A stretch of 64,000 bases of DNA from Symbiodinium microadriaticum (taxonomy: Eukaryota; Sar; Dinophyceae; Suessiales; Symbiodiniaceae). Location: NCBI GenBank assembly GCA_001939145.1, contig LSRX01000185.1, positions 102,205 through 166,204 of the forward strand, written 5' to 3'. Both the position numbers and the translations under genes were made by a program. The notes beneath the pieces were generated by a model. The model saw only the letters and a program-made list of their open reading frames with translations, was not told the origin of the DNA and ran no database searches. Below are positions 20,364 through 33,025 of this stretch, piece by piece (position 1 is the first letter of the stretch; every line of letters begins with the position of its first letter).

Positions 20364-20486
20364 GAGGCGCTGGTGTGCAACACACAAGCGCTTGCAGCTG
20401 CATTTAGCCAGTTTCGTAAAGCATCTGGCGTTATCAAATTCATTTAAACGGCACCACGGTGCATCATTTTGCTGACCGCCCATAAG

Positions 20487-20576
20487 TGGCACTAGTGCCA
20501 GCCGTCTTGATCGGCCGATTCTCTGAATTCAGAGAACTGTATGGCGACCGCAGGACAGAGACTCTCTGCCGCGTGG
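20487..20576 (+). promoter_or_regulatory. Cluster of palindromes in the LINE 3' UTR
   Basis: Three perfect palindromes follow one another: TGGCACTAGTGCCA (20487-20500), ATCGGCCGAT (20510-20519) and TTCTCTGAATTCAGAGAA (20519-20536). An imperfect hairpin around CAGAGACTCTCTG lies at 20554-20569. Stringent-type LINEs are recognised by their RT through 3'-end RNA structure, and this cluster is a candidate. Confidence 0.55.
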
Positions 20577-20583
20577 GGAAGAA

Positions 20584-20596
20584 GAGACACGCAGCT
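20584..20596 (+). repeat. Right target-site duplication of the LINE
   Basis: GAGACACGCAGCT, identical to 12881-12893, directly after a GGGGAAGAA tail. Confidence 0.9.
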
Positions 20597-22671
20597 CAAG
20601 CAAACAACCCGAAACACACCCCACCACAGCGGGGGCGAGGGTAGCAACACATGAGGCAGGAGGGGGAGGCCGCACCGGGATCACAGATACACATACATAT
20701 GATATCATATACCTCAAGCCATAAACCATTTACGACATATCATCTGTCATGTACGGTACTATATATCATACACCATACTTCATATACCACATATTTTCCA
20801 TTGTATATCACAGTCCTTATACCATGCCAGATGTTTGATATATGCTCTATCATGAACATGAATATGACTTTGGCAAGGCTACTGAGGAAAATTAAATGTG
20901 GCCAAGGAAGCCCTAGCACATAAAGCACAGGCAACACACATTCGCCTGGCCTCGATGAGAGAGGTGACAAGCTCTAACGACTGAAGCTTCACCTTAGGTC
21001 TATGGCTTCGAGGTGGGCTTCGGGGTTACGATCCTCAGCGCTGGGGGGCCTCTGCTACAGGGCTCGTCGCAAGCAGAATACACAAGATTTAAAACGAGGC
21101 TCCAGTACCTGAAGATAGAACATCGGAAACAAACTCCGGTTAGCCTGTGCCCTGTCTTCATTCCCAACTTCTTGTAACTTCTTTTCATGGTAAAGCTTCT
21201 CCCAATCCTCTACCCCAACCCCCAACAAATTTTCCGTCGTCCAGTCCAAGCGCTTCTCACTTTTGGTGAACCGTTCAAGGAGATGCTTACAGTATCGTCA
21301 CAGGCAGGAAACCTGACAAGAAGGCTCCTACTCCGAGCTGGTGCTAAGGCACTAGCCGTATTGTGCCAACTAAGCTCTGAGCGTCTTCACGTGTCTGGAT
21401 GAATTGAAGGTTTAGTATGCTCTTTGTTCTGGCCTTTGCAAGTTTCCATCAACTTCGTGTAGACCCATCAACTTCAATTTGAGGCTTACTGCTGCCACCC
21501 CAACTCCTCAATCTCCGACGCTCAACCAAAGCTCTAAGCCCGAAATCCGGATTCAATGCGAAACTAAAACCCTGGATTCTAAACCCCTCAACCCTGGTAC
21601 CCTTAACCTTGGCTCAAAATCGACTCCCACCCTCTTGCCAACAGTAGGGATTGGAGTCTAGGTATGTCCAAACAGCTTATATCAGAAGCATAGAGGGCCC
21701 TGGATCGTCGGTACAAAACCCAAGTCAAATGAACCACCACAAACAACCAAGTCACGACCCACTTGTTTGCACCACTTTCTGCCTGCTACTCCTACGAAAC
21801 TTTAAACCAAGAAGTGCCCAACAGTTTTTGCCAAGAACTTCCCACTGAGTCCTTGCCTCGGCAGGGACTCCAAGGTGCTCTGAAGACTTCCACCGGTGGT
21901 CTCTGTCTTTGGGCTCGCTTTGTTGTTGCTATTGGTCTTTGGGCTCGTGTGGCTTCGGCGAGGCCGCTTTGGTGCACAGTCGGCTGCAACTCCGTTGAAT
22001 GATTCGGACCAGATCTGCTGAGTGGGGATGCTTTTGTACGGAGGAGTGCTAACCCGGCTGGGCAAGGTCGATGCCCCTGTGTCGTCACATGGAAATGAGG
22101 CGCCGGTTTCTTGGCCCTGTCGCAGTGGATGGACCTTCCCAAGCATTTGGTTGGCGGCAGGCGACTTCAACGCGAATCTTGCCGAGCGATTGTCTTGGAT
22201 TTCAACCGCATTTGTGCTGCGAAGTGAAGGGCCATGGTTCCTAGGGCACGGATTTGATGGGGGTACAGGTGCGGGCTTCACCCACGAAAAACAGCGGACA
22301 GGAATTCAAGAACCAAGTTCTACCATCAACGGCTGTGGAAGCCTTCTTTCGTTGAACCCCTTCGAAAGACTCAGGCCGAACATCCCCACTCCTAAACCCT
22401 GAAGCCCTGCGCCCCAAATAAACTCGAAACCCAGAGCTCTCACTGAGCTCCGCCAAGGTGCCGCTTCGTTTAACGCGAGAGATCCTCGGTGTTGTAGATT
22501 CCTCGGCGCGGTCAGGTGGGAAGCCTGGATACTTTGACTGGGGCTTGGGCTGGAACCCGCAGGAAGGGTATTACCGCGCACGCAACCCCCTTATGCGTTG
22601 TCTTGGGCCCCCCTCCTGACATGCAGGGACTTGGGGCTCTGGTAGTTTTTTGGGCCTCTTTTGGGCTTACG

Positions 22672-22673
<2 letters not shown>
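20597..22673. other. Gene-poor stretch after the LINE
   Basis: 20690-20830 is AT-rich with repeated CATAT/ATATC words. No supported gene. Overlapping ORFs at 21802-22281 (minus) and 22022-22402 (plus) lack domains. Confidence 0.4.

Positions 22674-22716
<43 letters not shown>
22674..22716. repeat. (AT)n microsatellite
   Basis: About 21 perfect AT units. Confidence 0.95.
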
Positions 22717-22719
<3 letters not shown>

Positions 22720-22885
22720 CCTAAGTATCTTTGTTGAATACGGCTCTCGGAGTACATTGTCGTCAAGTCTTCCGACTTCAGGTCTTAATTGATCATTGCC
22801 CTTCGGTTTCAAGCTTTACTGTTTCGGGTCTTCGTTCGGTTCTTTTGCTTATTGTCTTACTGTTTTGGGCCCTGGGTCTGCTATA

Positions 22886-22958
22886 ATGCCTGCTCGACTC
22901 ATTCCGATCGTTGCGGCTGCCACAGCTCTTGCCAGTTCTCAAGCATTGCTGTTACAAG
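22886..22958 (+). CDS. Possible signal-peptide exon
   Basis: The ATG at 22886 opens 24 codons starting MPARLIPIVAAATALASSQA, shaped like a signal peptide. They end at CAAG with GTATGG following, a plausible donor. No downstream exon is identified, and the upstream frame is also open, so the start is not proven. Confidence 0.28.
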
Positions 22959-25900
22959 GTATGGTGTCTTCGCCATGATCACCGCTGTCCCTTCTCGAAG
23001 ACTCTTCACTTTGACTGCAACTAGCCGTTGTCATGATATTCATGCTCATGGTTCTGTCTATCGTCATGGTACCTGATACAGTTCTCATTTTTGGCACAGC
23101 ATGCAGGCCACGAAAGACGACATGCTTTCGGCTGCATGGTCTTCTGCATGCTGTTACTCTTGCTCAGTTTGCTGCCCTTGCCATAAGCTATAGCCGAGGA
23201 AACTTGCTCTAGATTGAGTGCTTAGAGCACCGTGAAGACATCTGGAGATACTCCCACAACCGTCCTCCGGCGCAAAGGTTGTAACTGTAGCACTCGTGGC
23301 ACCTTCCTCCCTCCCAAAACATCTCTGAACTCTTTAAACGTCTTCAATGTTGCCACCCGGGCTCGGATTTGCATTGGCTGCTGCGGAAACCAAGGCCTTC
23401 CGAAGGCTTCAGAAAGTTTCTGGCTTGGGCGACCCTGTGGTCCAGGGCCCAGGGGGGGGGCATGTAGGATTTAGAGGACTCGTATTTCCAGAACTCCTGG
23501 TGTCACCACAATGGTTGCACTGGTGGGTATTCGTGCCACTTCCACAGATTCGCCCAGCCGGTCCTGGTGCAACGGCGGTGGAGCTTGTACGTTCTGGGAC
23601 CAGCGCACCGCACCTGCGTGCGGAAGGGACGGTGCTAGTGTTCCCTTCTTGAACCAAACTCAAAGACACGCCACACCCGAAGCCCTCAAAGCAACAAAAC
23701 CCCACACACTACTAGTAACCTTTAGAGCCATGCCTTTCACGTCCCTGCGTCGGATGATGACGGCCCAGGCCGGGACTGAGTCTGTCTCCGTCGCGGACTG
23801 CCTCATCGTCACGACAGTGAGGAAGCCCAGACATGTGCTGACTGGTTCTCGGAGCAAGGGAGCGAGTGTGCAGCCACACAGGCAAATACTTTCAAACACC
23901 TTTTGAGGTTTAAATCAAACAGTTGAGATCCCTCACCGCCGCCGCGCCAGTGTCAGCGCATCTCACGAATGTTAAAAATGATTGGACACACATATGGACA
24001 CACTCGTGCACCCGTGCGTGCCCGAAGCCATGCGTGCAGGGCAGGGGTAGATTGTCAGATGCCCAAACGAATTACAAGTGTCCAAGCTCAGAGCACCGAC
24101 AAGTTGGGCTTAATGAGTTTAGGGTACCCAGAGCTCCTCAACACACTTGCGGGTCTCCTGTCCTATGGCCGAAACCCGCAGCCCGAAACCAGAGCAAGAA
24201 CACCCTGACACCCCATATGCAGTCCGAAAGCCTCGCTGGTTGGAGAGGCCTTGAAGAGCCTTTTTTCAAGCAGAGTTGCTCGAACAGGCCACTGAAGCAC
24301 TCGCAGCATGACATCGCAAGGGGCAGGAACCGTCTTATGGCAGGCTTGCAGCTTTGTGATAACTTCCAAAGACCATCCTCCGAGGTGCTTCAGAGCCTGA
24401 GCTACATGTAACCTTAAGGCACAAAGAGCGCTTTTTTTTCTCCAGCATTTTGATAATTCGGTTGGGTTTTTAGCTGGGTTTAGGCCGAGGCTTCGGGGAG
24501 TTTAGCTTTACAGGTCTGGGGAGTTGGGCTCGAGGTAAGCGTTCACGGGGCCTCCCTGGGCTAACCCCCCAAGGCCCCCCCCCCCCCGGCTTCCATGTCA
24601 CATCATCGCGTAGTCGATGACAGCATCCTTCATTTTGCTTATTATCTTGCGGTACTTTCTGGCTTTTCCGGTTCTTTCATGTGCTGTATGCGTCTGTGAG
24701 CGTTGCTTATGCATGAGTGGCCAAAAAACTAAGCTCCCAACACGTCAAATAGCTTCATTTCTTCCGGATGCACCATCGGGCTATATGATGTGGCGGTGCA
24801 AACATTAACCAAGTATCCGCTGTTCTTTGTTTGCGTCATGTCGTCCGCCTTCATTCCTCGCTTTGAGCATCGTGGCGAGTCGCTGCACCGCATGCAAAAA
24901 CGCACACGCCCGGAGCCTGCTGATGGGATGTGCGACGGTAGGATTGAGAGTTTAGATAGAATTTGATACAATGCTCCCTCGCGCTCTTCCACCCTTGCAG
25001 CTGTGCTGGTGCGCACTGGGGGAGTCCCTTCCGGATCATATTTCGAAGACCACATGCTGACGGATCCAATCTGAGGACAGCCCTGATGTGTTTAGACTTT
25101 AGGGGTCATCGTGCAGCATATCACCACCGGCACTAGGTGCATCAAGCTCCAGTAGTTCTTCGATGTGCTTGCAATCCGTTGAGGGCTTCAGGCCTTTCTG
25201 AAATATGCACGCGGGACTAGGGAAACTGCAATCTCGAGGCCTTACACAATCCGGCTAGCACAGCATTGACATGTGGTTCTTCAAACACCAAATCCTAACC
25301 AAAGGCCTGTCACTGCTCAAAGTGGCGATGTCGTCTGCTTTTCTCTGCTGCAATGAGGAGCCAAGGGTTTGGAGAGACCCAAGCCGGGCCGGGCCGCCCT
25401 TTCTTGGAAGATAGGCTTAGCTCAAGCCAAGGTGTGTGTGCAAGAAACCAAAGCTTCGTATGGGAGTTGCAGCTGGGATCCCTTCATCAGAAGCAACCCT
25501 AAGGCCCTAAGTTCTACTTTGCACAACAAGCCATCCAACTGCACTGCTCTTCGCAAAAGGTCGAGCCGCATAGCACTCGGTGAACACCCTCGCCCAAGCC
25601 CGCACACCCCAAACCAAATTCCTCGGGGAGGCTCTGCGTAATCCATGCCCTGACACCCTACAACATCCTGTCCAAGAAGCCCCGAATAGAATAAGAGTTC
25701 TAGTGCGGAGGGGATGATGATGTTGTTAAGGGCTAGCGCAAGGAAACGATGGTCATCATCTAGCATAGAGGCAAATCTGGAAGACTTAGTCGCGCTTCTG
25801 TGTCCTAGTCACCGGGCCCCCAATGCTAAGTTAAACTTCCACCATGATCTAGTCTGCATGCCCCAAAAGGTTAAATCTTCAAACAAGTACATATGTCCAT

Positions 25901-28900
25901 GTGCACATCAAGGGAAGGGCTGCCTTTTCAGCTAAGCTAAGCTAAGCTGTTCCCTACACCTTCAAAAGGCAGCCAAGGCTTTACGTAAAGAAAGGGTCGG
26001 CCCTTAACCCGCGAGGGTCGGCAGAAACGGCCCCCCGGGAAGCCGCCGCAAGGCCAGGTCAGGGTTTTCTGGTTGTCCGGATGTATCGGAATCGGCGGCG
26101 GATGATAGTATTTAAGCATCGTGAGCCGACGTCGAGGGGTCTCGGATAGGCCTGAACATGGGGTCGGACGCTCACGAGTGCCCGCGTTACGATGAAGTAC
26201 ATGCACTCCGAGCACTAACCATCCTTAATCCGTGCTCAACTTTTTTGCAAAAAAAAAAGGACCAAGTTTGGACACAGGATCCTTAATACAAGGACCCCTC
26301 AAAAAGATACCCAATATGATTGGAATCAGTGGAAACTACGGCTTCTGCTTCCGGATTCTTTCCAGCCCAAAGGCTACTGAGTCTTCTACTAAGGTAACCT
26401 TATAGTACCTTTCTAGTAACCTCACGGTTAGTAGCCCTCCCTGACTAGGCCCCGCCGAAGATGGGGCTCAGAGCACTGCCGATCTGCCGTAGAAGCCTCT
26501 CGGACCGAGGCAGCAAAGGGGAAATTAGGGTCTTGGTTGCTTGTTGGGGGGCCTGTACCTAAACCCTAAACCCTAAGCCCTAGGGAAGTTTAGGGCTGTA
26601 TGCTCTTCGGGCTTTAGAGTACTGGGGCTCTCAAGTCTTTAGGGTCTGAAAGGCTTGGGAATTTGGGAGCGCGTCTGAGGAAGGGCTTCCGTGATCGTTG
26701 TGCTCTTCTGCGAAGGCTTGGAGTCTTTAAGACTTCCGTGATGTTGCCGTGATGTCTTCTTCGAAGATTTCAGGGTTGAGGGCTAGGGCGTGGGGTTTTT
26801 AGCGCTGGGGGTTTTGGGCTGACAGGGCTCAAGGGTCACAGTTTGGGACTTTTTGGCTTCCAGGTTGGCGGGAGCTGGTTTCGGGCTGGGGGGGTCAGGG
26901 ATTTGCTTATGGTTTCGCTTGCAATGAAGCTTTTTAGTGCTCATTTCATAACAGTTTTAACAGCTGCTGACAGCTTGTGGGCACCAGCAAGTGCAACGGA
27001 GACTTTCGTGGCCTGAACTAGAGGCTGCAGTATTGGGAAGCAAGGCACGGCTTGCAGTGGCGAAGGGTTGAGGGGTGATGACGCTCTACATTGATTGGGT
27101 GGTTCTCGGCGGTCCACGGCGTGGCCACATGCCTGAGAGAACGTACGGTGTTTCTGCCCCGGGATGAAGTGTTGATGGTATGGCAGGCTGGGGTGCTGAG
27201 CAATGTTCGGGCCGCGAAGGAAGCGCACCTCAATGAAATCGGTTTGGTGAATGTGCTGCAGGTTGATAGCATCTTTCTCCAACCATGATGCTGGGAGGAG
27301 GATGGCTTTGACAGGTTAAATTCTGCAGGGAGCAGATGCACAATCGGAACAGGTTTGCTGGGGGGTGGTTCGCCCCTCGAAGAATTAAAACGAAGATCTC
27401 CCCTTTTGCTGCTGGTCCTGCATTTTTGGGAATGATGACTATGACCCATGTGATGCGACCCCAAAGCCGGAACTACGTCCCTCGACCATCTAGCTGGCAG
27501 AGCCAGAAAGTGTAGCAGGGGGTCCTTTCGGGTCAACCACGCTCCACATAACTTCGAGCCTGCTAGGTTCGACATGCTCTGTATCTGAAAACCAGGCGTC
27601 CGAATCTCCGAAGCCCTCAAGCAAAGAGTTTAGGGCTTAGGGCCTTAGGCTTGAGGGCCCCGAACCCTGAAGTCGTAACACCACCAAAGCTCTGAATCCG
27701 AAACCATTGATGCTCTGCTGACCACACCTGTCTGACAGGCCTTCCGTCTTGCCCTCAACGTCCTGGTCCTTGGATTGTGTTTTCACAAGTTTTCGCCCAG
27801 TGTTCGCCTTGCCTCGGCAGTACTGTATTCGGGGCCTTGAGAATGAAAACAACCAGGTGTCGGGGTACATTGCAGTACAGCTCTAAACAGTCTGAAGAGA
27901 GTATAGGCTATACGGTACGCTACTATGTTACTATCCACGCAGATCTCTATATTCTCTTTGTCGAGAGTCACACTTGGACAAACCAGGCAATGACTGTCGT
28001 GACGGTCTGGTAGGTTTAAGGGTTTAAGGGTCCGGGGCTTAAGCTGTTAGAGCGCCGTTTAGTTTCGAACATCCCACAAGAACCCTAAAGCCCCCCCCAC
28101 CCAAATCCCAGCCTCGGCAACAGTTGTGATGCCTTAACCTCCGCCACCAGACCAAAATAGTATCACTTTAGAACAAGAAAGGCCATCAAGCCCATTCCAG
28201 GCCTTCAGACGCAGGACAGAGAGCTCCGACTCCAAACGCTTGGCTCCGGCCTGAACTCCATCTTTGGCAACGACGCTTGACTGAGATAGATGGGCGGTGC
28301 TGAAGCTCCGTAGTTCCTTCTATAACCTACACAAAAGGTTTAAGATCTGGCTGCCATGCAGCAGAAGAGGTGCAGAGCTTCAGGTTGAGGGGTTTTTGGG
28401 GACCGCGGTTCACAAGAGGGGCCTTAGTCATGCTAACAGGAGTATACTCGACTAACATAAGGAAACCTAAGGAATAGTATTGGTGTATCATGGTCTTTCA
28501 GCCTGTGCCGATAGTTCGAGGCTTTTCATCGAAACCCCAGGGTTTCGACTCACGTTCCCTATTTTGGGGACAGCACTTAACACCTCGGCGTCCCAAACCT
28601 TGCAAAGGTCTTTGTAATGGAAGGGGGCCTGAGTAACACCAGCAAGGTGCTGGGACTGTAAGAGCATTTTTTGCTTCTTCCGCAAATCTCTATGTTCTCT
28701 TGAGCTTGCGGCTAAGCCCCCTGAGACTCTGCAGGTGCAACCGCTGAATCCTAAAGCTGCGTTTCGAAACCTAGAGTTTGGGAGTTTAGGTCCGGGTATT
28801 TGTCTCGGTTGTGCCTGGAGACGGTGGAATTTCTAGCTGAAGATCCTCTAGTCGTCCGGAGAATCAGTGCTTTCCATCCTCGCTGTTGTTACGACTCTCT

Positions 28901-29015
28901 GTGCCCGGCTTGACTTTGATCCCGCGCCGTTGTTGAAACAACAACTGTCCTTGTGGGAATGTTGCGACTGGTGCATGGGTTCGCGGTTACCTGTGTTCAA
29001 AACATGATTTTGCAG
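22959..29015. other. Long gene-poor stretch
   Basis: Contains poly-G at 23452-23459, poly-C at 24577-24587, telomere-like AACCCTAAACCCTAA at 26560-26582, and unassigned ORFs. The longest is minus 27018-27620 (200 codons), overlapped by minus 26941-27282; neither shows a motif. Nothing here can be named. Confidence 0.4.
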
Positions 29016-29101
29016 ATGCTCTTGGTGATGTGCACCTTACGCACGATGTCAGGAGTCTTGCAGGACGCGCTTGTGAGCCAGCGTTTTGATCGGTTGACGA
29101 G
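29016..29101 (+). CDS. Probable internal exon, unknown protein
   Basis: TTTTGCAG precedes and GTAAGT, a consensus donor, follows. Only one frame is open across the 86 bases (starting MLLVMCTLRTMSGVLQDALV, then SQRFDRLT). Family unknown and neighbouring exons not located. Confidence 0.4.
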
Positions 29102-30340
29102 GTAAGTCTGCTTGTGCGAAAACTTCTAGCCAAGGTCTAATCGGGTTTAGAACTTATTGACCCGAGATAGCAAGCTGCAGCAGTACAAGTTTGGGTGCAG
29201 GGCGTGGGTTTTGAGCATCAAGCCTTCAATCTTGAGTTGTTTTCTGGCCTAACCCTGAAGCTTGAGTCCTAAATCCAACAGTTTTTGGCAACAAAACGGG
29301 CTTTCCCCCAAACCCTATGCTGTCCGGATCTAGCTATGACTGAGGTCAGTGTATTGATATCTCTTTTGTTTTGGGTTCCATGTGCGCCATGGTGAGACAT
29401 GTCCTCGGAGCAGTCTGGCAGTGGCTGGGGCTCTAGCGCAAGACCCTAACTGAGAACTTCGGCGGGATGATCTTCCCCAGCGCTGCCCCTGTGAGTGCTT
29501 CCGAGGAAGTCTTTCACTCATCCGCCCTCTCAGAGGGTGGATGCGACCACGCCGAGCGCAGTGTAGGAGAGGACCGAGCCGAGGCTTCCCGACGTAGGTG
29601 CTGTCGGTGCCAGCGTAGGTGCCGGGGTGCTGCAAGTATCTGAGACACGTTCTGGGGGGGTCTTGAGAAATCAGGGCGTTCCGGGGTTCCGAGTTCGGGT
29701 CGTCCGGTACCCTGAACCTTTCAGCAGACTCCGTGCAGTAGTGAAGCAAGCAGCAGACGGATGTCACGTAGGATCTTTACTACTCATCTTCCTCACCCCC
29801 CCATAAACACACCAAAAAAACACTCACGAATGTTCCCAACACCCCTTCATGAAGAAAAAATGCCTCAACTCATGCCAAGGATTCCTCAGTGGGGTCCTGG
29901 GTAGTCTAAAGGGGTAGGCTCAGTGAAGGGATAAAATGAAGCCCTTCTGCCACCAATCCCACAGTCCACAGGATGCCTACGGAATGCAAACGCAAGTTGG
30001 GATGAGAAAGAAGAACGCCTCAAACAGATGAGGTTGGGGCTCTTGAGGTCCAGAAAATGCAAGGATCTCAGAGTAAAGGCAATTTCGGGAACCCTTAAAA
30101 ACCCTACGCCCCAAAGCAAGGGAAAAAGCTTTGAGCTCTGCGGATACTGGCCTGGTCCCTGAACAGTCGGTGGAGGCAGCGCGCCGCGGTTGTACCTCTG
30201 CGGTCGTTGGGATTTTGGGGATTCTGTGGCTTAGGATTTAGCGATGTGTGGATGTAGTTGTCGAGCTGAGTCAGAAACGAATGTCTACTCTCAGACTCAC
30301 AAGAATTCTAGAAGCCCAGTTACAAACTCTGCTACTAATG

Positions 30341-30820
30341 AAGAGTAGGTCTTGATTTAGATTTACCCACGTGAACAAGAAGCGCCACCGCAGCGGGAAG
30401 CAAGGCATGCTTGTACGGGGGCTCACACTCCCGCTTTACCCGTTCGAGCATCGAGCCTGTAGGGTAAATTCTACTTTGCTACAAAACTTTTCGGGATAAC
30501 CCAAGATGCACTGTCCAGGGGCCCGTGAGGCAGTCTGCGTGGTAGTGCTCGTGGCCATCAACGGAAATCTTCCAGCCACCGCTGTCCTTGTTGTAATAGA
30601 GATCCTGGGGTTCAAGCCAGGGACGGGAAGCAAACAATCTCGGCTTCTCCTACTGTCCAGAACAAAATGCGTCGAAACCCCTGGCATACTCCCAAGGATC
30701 GATGAGGCCCACTTGTGTACCCTCGGTAGCAGGGGAAAGGATGTAGTAGCCTCTGGCTTCGTCCACCCAGCTGTGGCTTTCATGCGGCGAGCTCGCGGCG
30801 TAGGCTCCATTTACAGTGTC
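30341..30820 (-). pseudogene. Decayed coding region, unknown family, two in-frame TAGs
   Basis: One minus frame reads as convincing protein for 160 codons (SWVDEARGYYILSPATEG, LIDPWEYARGFDAF, DLYYNKDSGGWKISVDGHEH, HADCLTGPWTVHL, GSMLERVKRECEPPYKHALL), interrupted only by TAG at 30650-30652 and 30479-30481. Aromatic, Gly and Asp richness argues against chance. A short intron is possible: a pyrimidine tract ending CCCCAG lies just before the DLYYNK segment. The alternative is simple decay. Competing frames on both strands are open but read as low-complexity sequence. Confidence 0.4.
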
Positions 30821-32967
30821 CTAAGTGGCAGAGTTCTCTGATCCGAGACCGGAGTTCCTCGACAAGGAGGGGGGTTGTGTTCTATCAGCAATGCACTGAC
30901 AGTTTCCTTCTTAATTATTTCTCGTAAGTACATAAAGTGGACACGGTCGGCCTGGACGCCTGCTCTCTGATTGAACAGCATGGCCAACAAAGTGCAAACC
31001 ATCGGACTATACCGAAACCAGCTCTAGCTTCCGTTTGCCTACACCCCAATCCTACAAGCGAGGCCATTGAACAAAATCAACAAGCATCTGTTCCAGCACC
31101 CAAGACGATGACGGCGTCCCTCATTGGTCCTTGCGACAAGAACCCCCCCCCGTCCTTCTTCCTGGCTTTTATCCCCAAGTACCTGTGTGCTTTGGAGGGG
31201 GCTCTTCTTTAGATCTGCTTTGGGCCCCCAGGCCCCAGGCCTCCCTTGATCGGCTACGGGCGGCTTGGAACTAACTGGCCATGCTGCAGCTCTGCGTCGT
31301 CGGAGCTAGCGTCGTAAGGTCTACGGCATTCTGGGGTGAGGAGTCTTCAAGACGTCGCTCTTGCAACATCTTAGGTGTTAGGATGTTTTAGGATTAAGGC
31401 TTTGTACCTTCCGCTTCCAGTCTGAGTGCTTTGATTAGTTCCTTGATGCTTTGGAACTGAATCGGGGACTTCAAAACTGATCGCAAGTTGGACCTGTCTC
31501 TGCAGCTGGCAGTGAGACATGGAGGTTGAGACAGTGAGTACTGAGGCAGGTCGTTGGCCCTGAACTCCTACTATCGTGGCCCTTTTGCGCTTTCAATCGT
31601 TTGCACCGGACGCACGCTGCAGCGGCTGATGCGGAGCTGCGTCGAGCCTGTGTTTTCTTCAGGTGCTTAGGTCCCGTGCGGCTCTTCTATGCACAGTATC
31701 GGGCATTTGCTTGGCCGCTTTGAGTGAGGCACAGAAGCAGATGTTGCGGACACTGTTGTCTTGTCCACAGCCTTCCAAGCTGAACCCCGTGTTTTTGGTG
31801 GCTCTCTGGGTGTAGGACTGGCAGCTCAAGCATTTGGTTTTACACCTGGGCCTGCGCACATAACAGGGACTGTGGACACGCTTCCAAAAAGCGCTGCATC
31901 CCAAACACTACAGCTCCGAAGCCGCCGAAGAAGGCGCAACGCAAAAAAGGCTAGGCACTGGAGTTTTCGGGTTCCGGGCTTGGGGTCTGAGGAGTCGGGC
32001 TTTTGGGTTGAGGGCTTGACGGCTCTGGCTCAAGGCTGTGACAGTTTAGGGCCTTTGCTTCGGAGCCGTAGGGCCTCTAAAAATTGCAAGGGGGAACAAT
32101 CTGTTGAGGCACATGGTGCTGCGTTTGCACAACCAGCCAAGGCTCCATCTGCTAGTGCCATGCATAGAAGTTGCAGAGCCGCCGCAACGTGGGCGAGGGC
32201 CATGGAACACAGAAACTTTCCGGGGTTGCTTGAACTCGAAGGTAGCCGTTCACACCGGAGCTCTGGAACGCAGGCTTCCTCTTCGGAGAAATCCCGACCA
32301 ACCGGCGGGGCCCCAAAATGGAACGCGGGGGAACTTGAGGCATTTTCTGATGAGAGCGGAGAAGCATGCATGCATGCATGCACACACAAGAGAAATAGCG
32401 AAAGGTCGAGCAGGAAAAGCCAAAAGCAAACAAGTGGAACTGCATGGCACAACATGCACCAGAGCAGAACGCACGAACACAACCAAACGCAAGGATAAAC
32501 AACACACCTGACAACAGGCACTCCCGATCCGAAACTCTAAGAATCATCCTCATCCCTAATTCTCACAAATGCCCTCACCTCCAGGCATTACCCTGGCTCT
32601 GAACTAAGCCACTAAGCTGCTAGTCTCGAAGAAACCGCCTTGACTTTCGTTCCATAAGTATGCATTTAGGGAGGCTGCATGAAACTAACTCAGTGGAGTC
32701 CACCAGCGCCCAACTCCTGCAGACCCTTGCAGTCCGTCCCTAGGCTGGAAAAGCATTCGGCATGGATTCTTGTCTGCCCCTTCAATCAAAATTTCCTGGA
32801 AAGGCAAAACCAAGGCCCTTGCTGTTCTCGGGATAGATCAAAGGCACCCCTAACTATGATATAGTAATATCTACATGCTATATCTGCATGTGTATATTTA
32901 CTGTTACACATTTGTATACATATATTTGGCTAGACTAGAATACTTTATGATCCCATTTTGCATTTGG
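30821..32967. other. Gene-poor stretch with overlapping ORFs
   Basis: A 245-codon plus ORF (31761-32498) overlaps a 163-codon minus ORF (32030-32521). Both are biased in composition and without a domain, so I do not call either as a gene. GCATGCATGCATGCA lies near 32365. Confidence 0.35.

Positions 32968-33025
<58 letters not shown>

Larger units (their letters stand above)
12894..20583 (+). mobile_element. U6-headed non-LTR retrotransposon (APE-type LINE), near full length
   Basis: The 7,690-bp element is bounded by a perfect 13-bp direct repeat. It consists of a complete U6 snRNA sequence (12894-13000), a leader of about 150 bases, an acidic N-terminal ORF, an APE endonuclease-RT core, a zinc-finger region, a helical domain, a USP-like protease domain, a coiled coil, and a 3' UTR with a cluster of palindromes ending in a short GAA-rich tail. 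The exact duplication and intact U6 suggest recent insertion. Against that, the coding frame moves between two phases several times and one TGA falls at 14433-14435, so this copy is defective, mis-sequenced, or uses overlapping ORFs. It lacks LTRs. The domain order after the RT resembles dinoflagellate retroelement proteins as I remember them; I could not check this. Confidence 0.9.

Noticed and set aside
22130-22230. Fragment reading WLAAGDFNANLAE, like a LINE endonuclease motif
   Set aside because: Only one short motif matches; flanking residues do not fit an endonuclease, and no RT remnant lies nearby.
31761-32498. 245-codon plus ORF
   Set aside because: It overlaps long minus ORFs in stop-poor DNA, its composition is biased, and no motif or splice context supports it.
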